This document shows positions 58,283-64,000 of a stretch of DNA of 64,000 nucleotides, one piece after another. Source of the DNA: Lucifuga dentata (Eukaryota; Chordata; Actinopteri; Ophidiiformes; Bythitidae); assembly GCA_014773175.1 (NCBI GenBank), contig VXCM01002533.1, positions 1 through 64,000 of the forward strand, read 5' to 3'. Numbering within the stretch: position 1 is the stretch's first letter; every line of letters starts with the position of its first letter. The notes beneath the pieces are model-generated. The model saw only the letters and a list, made by a program, of their open reading frames with translations, did not search any database and was not told where the DNA came from. Made by a program: the position numbers and the translations under genes.

Positions 58283-59014
58283 NACACACACACACACACA
58301 CAGCGTCATTGCTCCAGGATGTACATGTACATCAATACAGAAGACACACACTGTATACAACCAATACCAATTCCACAACACAGAGACACATTTAGCCCCT
58401 ACATCTGCTGTATGGGTGTGTGTGTGTTTTCTTTTTTTTTTTGNTTTTTTTTTTTTGTTTAGCAGCACTGTAGTGTTGGTGTGTTTTGTGCCGAAGGCTG
58501 TTTGAGCTGCTGGAGTCCGTGGCCAGTGTAGCGGTTAAAGTCCTGCTGGACAGTTGTATAGCTGAGTGAGGTCAGACTGAGACAATTACAGCAAGATAAA
58601 TAAGAAAGCCCTGACAGATCGGCTGTTGTTTTCAGCAGGTAGTCACGCTGACTATGAGGCTTATGGTTCCCGCTGATTGGCTAGTCTAATTTTGTGAAGC
58701 AGAAAATGGGAAATCAGTCTTCATCCAAACAATATGTAATATATGCAAAAACAAGATGGAATACTTCAGAAACATGATCAACCTTCATCTGTTAGAGTTC
58801 ATAATAAGCAATTGTTGTTTTGCTAAATTATTTGTAGGGCATCTTCAGCATTCTGAATCGCCATGTGTTGTGATGTGTGTAGGAGTGAGCTGGAGCAGCT
58901 GGCCCTGGAGAAGTTCCACCTAGAGGAGACAGTAAAGAGTCTGAGAGCTCGCTGCTCTGACATGGAAGAACAGTGTGTGCAGCACGGACGCATGCACCAG
59001 CGCATGAAGGACAG
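32487..59014 (+). CDS. sdccag8: SDCCAG8 (CCCAP/NPHP10) centrosomal coiled-coil protein, 3' end outside the window
   Basis: SDCCAG8 sits at centrosomes, the ciliary base and satellites; in humans its loss causes nephronophthisis-related ciliopathy. Sixteen in-phase exons are found: 32487-32553, 33084-33248, 33614-33699, 33901-34014, 34111-34236, 34376-34471, 34837-34901, 35006-35206, 35578-35781, 36595-36747, 37155-37289, 38179-38295, 39364-39572, 54674-54801, 57541-57649, 58883-59014. After removing the duplications in exons 9 and 13 they give 1976 nt (658 codons). Human SDCCAG8 has 713 residues and continues about 51 beyond this point. Diagnostic segments: SEYIQHLEAEVKFCK, GLCLKCAQHEAVLAGTHTNV, LIRRLKEECCTLGAKLE and EEQCVQHGRMHQRMK. 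The protein is almost entirely heptad-rich coiled coil. The start aligns with the human N-terminus (32 residues to SIQQL in both). As printed, exon 9 is frameshifted by an assembly duplication. Confidence 0.95.
33084..33248 (+). CDS. sdccag8: sdccag8 exon 2
   Basis: 165 nt after ttgcag. Encodes QRANQSIQQLSSALEQ and an acidic Glu-rich stretch. Donor at 33249. Confidence 0.9.
33614..33699 (+). CDS. sdccag8: sdccag8 exon 3
   Basis: 86 nt. Encodes VNQLKSLLLKQCREIPAS and SPSKKHSPPK, corresponding to human VNQLKDLLRQQ...SPSRRRKMSP. Too short to stand out as an ORF. Confidence 0.9.
33901..34014 (+). CDS. sdccag8: sdccag8 exon 4
   Basis: 114 nt, phase 0 at both ends. Encodes the highly conserved NQSEYIQHLEAEVKFCK. 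Confidence 0.93.
34111..34236 (+). CDS. sdccag8: sdccag8 exon 5
   Basis: 126 nt, phase 0. Encodes EELQGMKRRIGVVVVENEKL and the KSKTAEETLKDYTILNST segment. Confidence 0.92.
34376..34471 (+). CDS. sdccag8: sdccag8 exon 6
   Basis: 96 nt, phase 0, between ctcag and gtatgg. Encodes a poorly conserved linker (VNESTAANSQPPLNTTYGIL...WKNEL). Supported mainly by position, splice signals and open frame. Confidence 0.75.
34837..34901 (+). CDS. sdccag8: sdccag8 exon 7
   Basis: 65 nt. Encodes EQLKLIYQAQTESLEAQVIS, matching human EKLKLTYEEKCEIEESQLKF in position. Ends with AG of a split Arg codon. Confidence 0.88.
35006..35206 (+). CDS. sdccag8: sdccag8 exon 8
   Basis: 201 nt. Encodes the near-invariant VAGLCLKCAQHEAVLAGTHT segment and ends LTK with two bases of the Lys codon. 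Donor gtcagtg at 35207, next to a CA repeat and a single N (35245). Confidence 0.95.
35578..35781 (+). CDS. sdccag8: sdccag8 exon 9 (frame broken by assembly duplication)
   Basis: Encodes ERDELLVALRAVRGSQQEAQ, QRE, then WSACLQVKQAVEMAEEANLH and KAK. 35585-35648 is repeated at 35650-35713 with N between. The 65-nt excess breaks the frame; without it the exon is 139 nt and in phase with both neighbours. So the break is most likely not biological. Confidence 0.9.
35585..35713. repeat. 64-bp exact direct duplication around a single N inside sdccag8 exon 9
   Basis: 35585-35648 equals 35650-35713, with N at 35649. Removal restores the reading frame. Confidence 0.92.
35831..36427. mobile_element. 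TTAA-flanked MITE (piggyBac-like), copy in sdccag8 intron 9
   Basis: Flanked by TTAA at 35831-35834 and 36424-36427. Termini are AGGACCATACC and GGTATGGTCCT. The terminal inverted repeats extend about 85 bp (through GCATGTTTGAGCCTAATATA to ATCATTTCCCAAAG). About 597 bp, no transposase ORF. The interior matches the copies at 38427-39024 and 43486-44050 in the opposite orientation. Confidence 0.87.
36595..36747 (+). CDS. sdccag8: sdccag8 exon 10
   Basis: 153 nt, phase 0. Encodes a Glu/Gln/Arg-rich coiled coil (VEVQCEHLSRELARQREQLQ...). Confidence 0.92.
37155..37289 (+). CDS. sdccag8: sdccag8 exon 11
   Basis: 135 nt, phase 0. Encodes VSSLSQRVAELEGQLERASR...LTNQEQDSAK, aligning with human ILSQNIAQLEAQVEKVTKEK. 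Confidence 0.92.
38179..38295 (+). CDS. sdccag8: sdccag8 exon 12
   Basis: 117 nt, phase 0. Encodes VCVDLRYQVSQAQLKREEAE and following coiled coil, ending KAAQ. Confidence 0.92.
38427..39024. mobile_element. TTAA-type MITE, copy in sdccag8 intron 12
   Basis: Left flank TTGA (38427-38430, a mutated TTAA), right flank TTAA (39021-39024). Termini AGGACCATACTGG and GGTATGCTCCT. About 598 bp. Interior matches the 43.5-kb copy in the same orientation (e.g. AATCTTTCAAAATCAA and the CACCTTAAA...TTCGCCTGCTAA stretch). Confidence 0.83.
39364..39572 (+). CDS. sdccag8: sdccag8 exon 13 (contains in-frame assembly duplication)
   Basis: Encodes EVERLNSELVGCRQHLEAVQ...WQAKALSLAEQLANAQRQLH and LTR. 39398-39462 is repeated at 39464-39528 around N; the 66-nt excess keeps the frame, so an automatic annotation would add 22 spurious residues. 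Without it the exon is 143 nt and ends in phase 2, fitting the exon at 54674. Confidence 0.92.
39398..39528. repeat. 65-bp exact direct duplication around a single N inside sdccag8 exon 13
   Basis: 39398-39462 equals 39464-39528, with N at 39463. Confidence 0.92.
39556..39848 (+). repeat. Triplicated exon-intron junction at the sdccag8 exon 13 donor
   Basis: CAACTGCACCTCACCAG/gt at 39556-39572 recurs as CAACTGTACCGCACCAG/gt (39711-39727) and CAACTGGACCTCACCAG/gt (39803-39819). Each is followed by a similar intronic stretch (CTAATCCTATTA, CTAATCCTATTATGCCA, CTAATCCTGTTAAGCATGCC). The copies differ in sequence, so they are not an assembly artefact. Confidence 0.85.
43486..44050. mobile_element. 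TTAA-flanked MITE (piggyBac-like), copy in sdccag8 intron 13
   Basis: Flanked by TTAA at 43486-43489 and 44047-44050; termini AGGACCATAGTGGCC and GGCCGGTATGGTCCT. About 565 bp. Part of the left terminal repeat is replaced by a poly-A run. No ORF. Confidence 0.87.
44686..44816. repeat. 65-bp exact direct duplication around a single N (assembly artefact)
   Basis: 44686-44750 equals 44752-44816, with N at 44751. The duplicated unit carries the CCAAT and ATAAAAG motifs, which are therefore probably single in the genome. Confidence 0.88.
44752..44830 (+). promoter_or_regulatory. GC-rich promoter-like island in sdccag8 intron 13
   Basis: CCAAT (44754-44758), ATAAAAG (44770-44776) within a CGGCCC...GGGCCG stem, then a CpG-rich stretch. 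It resembles a core promoter, possibly for an internal transcript, but no ORF or exon structure supports a gene here. Confidence 0.3.
45337..45382. repeat. (GT)n microsatellite
   Basis: GT dinucleotide run. Antisense ORFs through it are repeat translations. Confidence 0.95.
47142..47190. repeat. (CT)n microsatellite with a single N
   Basis: CT run interrupted by N at 47184; true length unknown. Confidence 0.92.
49932..50062. repeat. 65-bp exact direct duplication around a single N (assembly artefact)
   Basis: 49932-49996 equals 49998-50062, with N at 49997, in a purine-rich stretch. Confidence 0.88.
54674..54801 (+). CDS. sdccag8: sdccag8 exon 14
   Basis: 128 nt after ctccag. Encodes (R)QEKENADRAHEENVAAATL and ESELAALLKQTEEQHQQR, matching human TRQEKDSIQQ...QREQELTQKI. 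Donor gtcagt at 54802. Confidence 0.93.
54802..57540 (+). other. sdccag8: sdccag8 intron 14
   Basis: No exon recognised. Contains an assembly duplication (55571-55697), a degenerate GAGCAGAGC-type purine-rich stretch (55755-55870) and pyrimidine-rich tracts (56290-56500). Confidence 0.85.
55571..55697. repeat. 63-bp exact direct duplication around a single N (assembly artefact)
   Basis: 55571-55633 equals 55635-55697, with N at 55634. Confidence 0.88.
57541..57649 (+). CDS. sdccag8: sdccag8 exon 15
   Basis: 109 nt after attgcag. Encodes VGELDGLLSSQNSLIRRLKE and ECCTLGAKLEDVTEKS, strongly matching human LLTSQNTFLTKLKEECCTLA. Donor at 57650. Confidence 0.93.
57650..58882 (+). other. sdccag8: sdccag8 intron 15
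   Basis: No exon recognised. Contains a CA microsatellite with N at 58283 (about 58226-58302) and a poly-T with N at 58444. Confidence 0.85.
58226..58302. repeat. (CA)n microsatellite with a single N
   Basis: CA/CG run interrupted by N at 58283; true length unknown. Confidence 0.92.
58883..59014 (+). CDS. sdccag8: sdccag8 exon 16 (last one found)
   Basis: 132 nt after tgtgtag. Encodes SELEQLALEKFHLEETVKSL, then DMEEQCVQHGRMHQRMKD and two bases of an Arg codon. Donor gtacgc at 59015. The human continuation (about 51 residues) was not found downstream. Confidence 0.94.
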
Positions 59015-61949
59015 GTACGCAAACACAAACAATACACAATAAGCACACACACTGTACATGCTGTAGAGTAAAAAAATAACTTTTTTAGAGGGCACTCTCC
59101 TATTTCTTTCCACTTGCTGGAGTTGTAGTCCATCATTAACACAGCTAAAGGTATAACACACAAGGTAAAATGTGAACTAAGGTGTTGAAGTTTGGACGTT
59201 ATATGCTTCTTTTTACCAGATTAAGCATTTATCACTGTGTTGATTCAGTTGAAATGTTGAACAAACTAACAAACTACTGTAGCTAAAATTCACATAACCT
59301 CCTCCTTATGGTATGAGGCCTGTTTCATATTAATGTCAGGCGCTTTGGTGCTTCCATTTTTGGCTTATGCTACAGTTTTTGTATGCGCGCGTGTGTGTAT
59401 GAGAGAGATGCGAGAGTCTCTTCTTCCCTAAGTGCAGAGCCCAGTTGGTGTGTGTCTCCACAGGGCGTCTGGCATACAGCCCGGCACTGCCAATGTGGGC
59501 GAGGGTGTGTGGGTGTTGTTGCCCCACTCCACAGGATTGCTACCCCAGTGCCCCCCAGCCCCTTTTTAAACACAACCAAACACCCCTGTTCTCCTGCTCC
59601 ATCCCCTGACACTACATATTGTCTCCCACCCACCTGTGTTAACCTGTCAACAGGGAGACGCTGCCAAAAAAGCTAAGTTTACCAAGTCACAGCTGTCTCC
59701 TGGTTGCGTGTATGTGCGCAACACTTCTTTTCATGGAAAGAAAAACAATCTAAGTTGTCAAGTAGTGTGAAGTATGAATATTCTGTATGTTTATGTGCAT
59801 ATGTTATAATGGTATTTTTGTGTGGTGTGTGTATGTGTGTGTGTGAGAGAGAGTTGCTATGGCACGTTCTCAGGAGGTTTAGCAAAGTAGGAATCTGGCT
59901 GCCAAAAGTGGATTGGCTGGGAAGTTGGCACCTAACTTCTCTCCTCTCCCAAATGAACCACGATAATCACTCTTGGCATTTACTGGATTTTATTTTCTGC
60001 TTTGACACTTATTTTGGTTGATGAATCCTCCAGATTATTAAAAATCTCTTGAGTTCAGTTCTACATGAGGTCACTGTAGCGGTGGCTATTAAGCTGCCTG
60101 ACCGCATTTTTGTATTTCTTGTTTTGAGATAATTTTTCGTGTAGTTGGGTCGTCATCTTGGGCATGCACATACTAGTTTTGGAGAGTGTATATGTGTAAT
60201 TTTGGGTTGTATATATGTTTATGTATATTTTAAAGTGATTTTAATGTGGGGAGGGCCAATAGAGAGATAAAGGAGAGCTATGGAGGGCAGTCCGTGATCA
60301 ACAGTGCAACTTTTTGTTGTACACTCTAATAATTATCGTATTCGGGAAAAATTAGAAAACTCTCGAGGCTTTTTTCACAGATTTCATCTTAAACAAAATG
60401 TTAAAATAATTTATGTTATTTAAGTCTGTATTGCATCCATATAACATCTCATAGTTTATGAAATCAGACTTCAGTAAGACTGTCAGTGCAGGGCCCAAAC
60501 TTCAGTGTGTGTGTGTGTGTGTGTGTGTATGCACAGCTATGGTGTATGCATGTGAATCTCTCTACATATGGTAGTTTGCTTGTACTGAATTGCACAAATG
60601 TTTTAAGAGGCCTCCGTGTGTGCGTGTTTGCGTATCCATACGTTAGCTGTACATTAGTTGGTCCCCGCAGGCCCCATGCACTCGTTGGGCACCCTGCCGC
60701 GCCGCTTGGGGGTTAAGGTGTACGTGTTAACAAGCTGGTGCAAGTGGGTTCAATATCCAGCGCCCCGCCCCTCCCCACAGCCCCTCCATCGGCCTGCAAT
60801 CTGTGCTGCGAAGAGCGGCAACAGTGCACCACGCACGAAACATTTGGAAAATCAGCTTGATTTATTTTTACATGGGCAAGCTGATTGCCAAACTACACAG
60901 GGGTTTTAGCACACAATGTTTTGCTGCACCACTTATTTATTTATTTCATTCATTCTTTTTTTTGTTTGGAGACAGAGGGAGAGAATTGAGGAGAGCAGAG
61001 AGATGAAGCAGGAGAAAAGCAAATGTAAATGATTATGAGGTTATATATTTCTGTATGTTCAGTAATCTGATTCGTTTATGAAATCTACGTATATATTTTA
61101 ATCAGAGAATGTCACTGAAAATAGAATAAAATCTGCATTCATTTGCTCATTTTTTCCATTGAGGCTTTTAATTGACTCGGATAAAATTATTTAGTCATAA
61201 ATTTTATTCTGATTCTACAAAAAAGTAGTAGTATATTGTAATAATAATAGAGTATGTGGTATATAATAAAAAAATAAGATAAATGTTAACTTGACAGTCG
61301 TTCAAATTAATGTCAGCTCTATTCATGGTGAGGCACGTTGTGTTTTTGAGCAAACTTAAATTATATAATTATGCAAAAACTATTAATTGCAGCTAAAAAA
61401 TTACAAGAAAAATTGCGGATGAATTGATTCTTTTATTTTCATAGATTATTGTGGGCTGAATATAGAGATAACTGTTCTGTTTTTTGCATTTTCAGTGACG
61501 TGTAGTTAAACATCATTGTCATTTGTTTTCTTAGTGTAATTAGGCAATGTGGGAACATTCTGTCAGAGGTGAAGAGCTTGACAGTTGCATTAATACTGAT
61601 TAATTAAGCGGACATGTGATGTTTAGTTTAAAAAAACTGTGTGTGTGAGAAATGCTGTCAGGATAGCTTTACTGTATGTGAAAGAATCAGTTTAATGATG
61701 TTTGAAAAGCTGAAACTCTGCAGGTTATTATAGTTCTTTGTCATTAATAATGAAAATCTCTTAAATAATAGTAAAAGGAGAACAGCTGTCTGTGGGAATA
61801 TGGTTTTACCCTGCTGTATGTTTATAACCTGAAGGTGTCAAACAATCCTGCAATCCTTTTCCAAAGGCTTCACATTTTAAAATAATTCAGTAATTATAAA
61901 TTCTGTGCTTTGGTGAGCCGTGGGCAAACTCAGCTTCTGATCAAAAACA

Positions 61950-61980
<31 letters not shown>

Positions 61981-62026
61981 ACTAAAAGAAAGATGGAAAG
62001 AACAAGAAGGAACAGGGAGACCGCAT

Positions 62027-62562
62027 ACCTCCACCAAGGATTTTATAATGCAGGATGCATTCATCTTTGGCAGCCAAAAGGTAAGGAATAAAAAAGGAAG
62101 GTGCGGGGGGNGGGGGGGGGGGGATGATAGCTTTTTCCGGCTTGGTTCAGCCATTCTACATGCAATATTTTGTAGTGATTAAGCCAAAAAAATTGTAGGA
62201 GGAGATATGGAAAAAAACTGTTTTGGAAAAACTTCAAAATGGTGGAAAATCTAGTTGGGTGGAGATGGTTGTGGCCTATATTGTTGAATGTGTCTAGAAC
62301 CAAGAAATCCAGGGGAAAAAAATGATTATATGACGTATGGGTCAAAAGTTATAAGCTAAAATGTAAAAAGTACTTATTACAGCACCATCAAGTCAGTCAG
62401 CTCCCAAATTTAATCTCTTCTTCCTCTCAGCATTCCTCTCTGTCCCCCAAATTTCATCCAAATCCATCTATAATCATATATCTTTTTAAGATATCCTGTT
62501 TACAAACAAACAACCAACAAACAAACAAATGCATGTGATCACAAAACCTCTTTGGTGGAGGT
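62027..62562. mobile_element. Dispersed repeat with short terminal inverted repeats
   Basis: Starts ACCTCCACCAAGG and ends CCTCTTTGGTGGAGGT, about 536 bp. Near the right end it has AATTTCATCCAAATCCATC and ACAAACAAACAACCAACAAA, a combination I recognise from repeats widespread in fish and amphibian genomes. It contains a poly-G run with N (62111). No ORF; class not assigned. Confidence 0.6.
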
Positions 62563-62948
62563 AAAAAAAAAAAAAAAAAAANAAAAAAAAAAAAAAAAAA
62601 ATCCTGACAGTCCATACTTATGAAATGGATTTGATAAATCCCATCTGCGGCTCTGGAAGCTTTGAAAAAAACAAAAACAAACTCAGCTGTTCCTCAGGTT
62701 TATTAGATAGTGAGAGATAAAAATAAACTGCAGAGAGAAAAGAGTTTGCAGTAACTTTTCTTCTGTTTGTCCATTCATACTAAAGATCTGAATCCACTGT
62801 CTCTCAACTTTTCCCTCATCTGCCCTCATCTCTGCCATGTTCAACTCCTCATTCTCTTCTTCTCCTCTGCTCTTTTCATCTCTTCTTTTCCTCTCCTTAA
62901 CTAATTTCATCTTTACTTGCCTCCTTTCTCCCTCCTTCGCTTACTCTA

Positions 62949-62983
62949 ACCTCTCCTCTCCTCTCCTCTCCTCTCCTCTCCTC
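62949..62983. repeat. (CTCTC)n-type pentanucleotide tract
   Basis: Repeated CCTCT units in a pyrimidine-rich stretch. Confidence 0.85.
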
Positions 62984-63615
62984 ATCTCATTCTGTACCAA
63001 ACACCATGCAACCTTTTCTCACCCCACAGCTGTTCGCAGGCTGTTTCACCAATTATCACCATGCATGTACACACTTAGGTCACATACACAGACTCTCTCT
63101 CACGCACACACACACACACACACGTACAGCAGAACAACATAACACCAACACTTGCTTAACCACACATAGCGACAGCGGAGTGTGTTTGTCAGCCCTGCGT
63201 GTGTGTGCACGTACTGTACGTATGTGTGAGTGTGTATGTGAGCACGCAGCTCACTCCATAACCTTTAAGGAGAGCAGCAACATATACGCAGATGTGCCTG
63301 TAGATCCACAGGCTTCAGCGGGCCATATGGCCTCCACGAAGAAAGATGGTGCATGCGTCTGGAGGAGAGCAGGGGAAGGAGGGAGGATGGAGAAAAGGAT
63401 AGAGGAGGGATGGAGGGCCATGTGCGGCAAGAGCTGTGCAAGCAGTTGTTGAAGTATGTATGCCTGTGGATGTGTGTGTGTGTTTGCACCAGAGGCTCCA
63501 AGAGATTGGTTAATGGAACAAATGGTCGCGGCGGGCTGGGGAAGAAGGAACAGGCTTGCTGCTACTGCGGGCGAATAGCAAGCCCTGGGCGAGGGCTGCT
63601 TCATCTGGGCTCTTG

Positions 63616-63616
<1 letters not shown>

Positions 63617-63650
<34 letters not shown>

Positions 63651-63668
63651 NCACACACACACACACAC
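63617..63668. repeat. (CA)n microsatellite with a single N
   Basis: CA run interrupted by N at 63651; true length unknown. Confidence 0.92.
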
Positions 63669-64000
63669 TCCAAACACACAGTGTGCTGCCATGCCCCAGA
63701 AGCAAGAAGACGCTCCTCACAAAACTTTTCATTTGCAAATTAAGTTGGCAGAAGCCGTGCAGAAGAAAACAGCACAGCTTTCATTTGTTTCGTGTGTGCG
63801 TGCGCGCTCGTCATACTGGTTATGCTTGTATGTGTTTATATGCTTGCACTTGAATCTGTGTGAGCTGATACTGAATGAAAGAAAGATAAGGTGATGATAA
63901 AAGAGTTAGAGGTGTGGAAACAGAGACAAAGACACTGAAAAACATTCTTGCTTTTTTACTTTTCGAAACAGATGAAACGGATCTGATTTTAATATTCCAG

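Larger units (their letters stand above)
59015..64000 (+). other. sdccag8: sdccag8 intron 16 (partial)
   Basis: No further exon recognised. Contents: GC-richer stretch (59.45-59.67 kb), a homeodomain-site-rich AT block (61.50-61.64 kb), a TIR-bearing repeat (62027-62562), homopolymers with N (62111, 62582), a CTCTC minisatellite-like tract (62949-62983) and a CA repeat with N (63651). The window ends in a T-rich run and ttccag. Confidence 0.75.

Noticed and set aside
62949..62983. CRISPR-like array
   Set aside because: Uniform pentanucleotide tract without spacers; eukaryotic simple repeat.

Overview
This is a window of vertebrate nuclear DNA, almost certainly from a ray-finned (teleost) fish. 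All genes are split by GT-AG introns. The AT-rich non-coding DNA is full of CA/GT, CT and pentanucleotide microsatellites and short terminal-inverted-repeat elements. The three recognisable genes are vertebrate orthologues with a fish-like level of divergence from human. Nothing in it is bacterial or viral, and there is no rRNA gene, convincing tRNA gene or CRISPR array. I cannot name the species.

Layout, all genes on the + strand. (1) 1-9.5 kb: the last two coding exons and 3' UTR of perp, a PMP22/claudin-like tetraspan membrane protein; exon 1 lies upstream of the window. (2) 15.0-28 kb: a complete tnfaip3 (A20) gene, with a promoter holding two adjacent NF-kappaB sites, a probable non-coding first exon, and eight coding exons giving an 824-residue protein (OTU deubiquitinase domain plus seven A20 zinc fingers). 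(3) 32.2 kb to beyond the right edge: sdccag8 (CCCAP/NPHP10), a coiled-coil centrosome/ciliary protein. Sixteen coding exons are visible (about 658 residues after removing two assembly duplications); the last 50 or so residues were not found and probably lie to the right. The perp-tnfaip3 neighbourhood is shared with human chromosome 6q23, whereas SDCCAG8 lies on human 1q43, so the window crosses a synteny boundary. A strong CTCF-type motif lies at that boundary.

The introns, especially the 15-kb sdccag8 intron (39.6-54.7 kb), hold most of the rest: a TTAA-flanked piggyBac-like MITE family (three copies in sdccag8, one diverged copy in perp), a hAT-like MITE in tnfaip3, several foldback elements, and GC-richer low-repeat islands that look like conserved non-coding elements. 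One peculiarity is a sdccag8 splice-donor junction repeated three times in about 260 bp.

A technical point matters for anyone using the sequence. The window has 21 single-N characters. Eight are flanked by exact 62-67-bp direct duplications and thirteen sit in homopolymers or low-complexity tracts. They look like unmerged contig ends, and two of them fall inside sdccag8 exons. I found no evidence of a previously undescribed biological system; the most useful leads are the tnfaip3 regulatory features and the sdccag8 intron structures.
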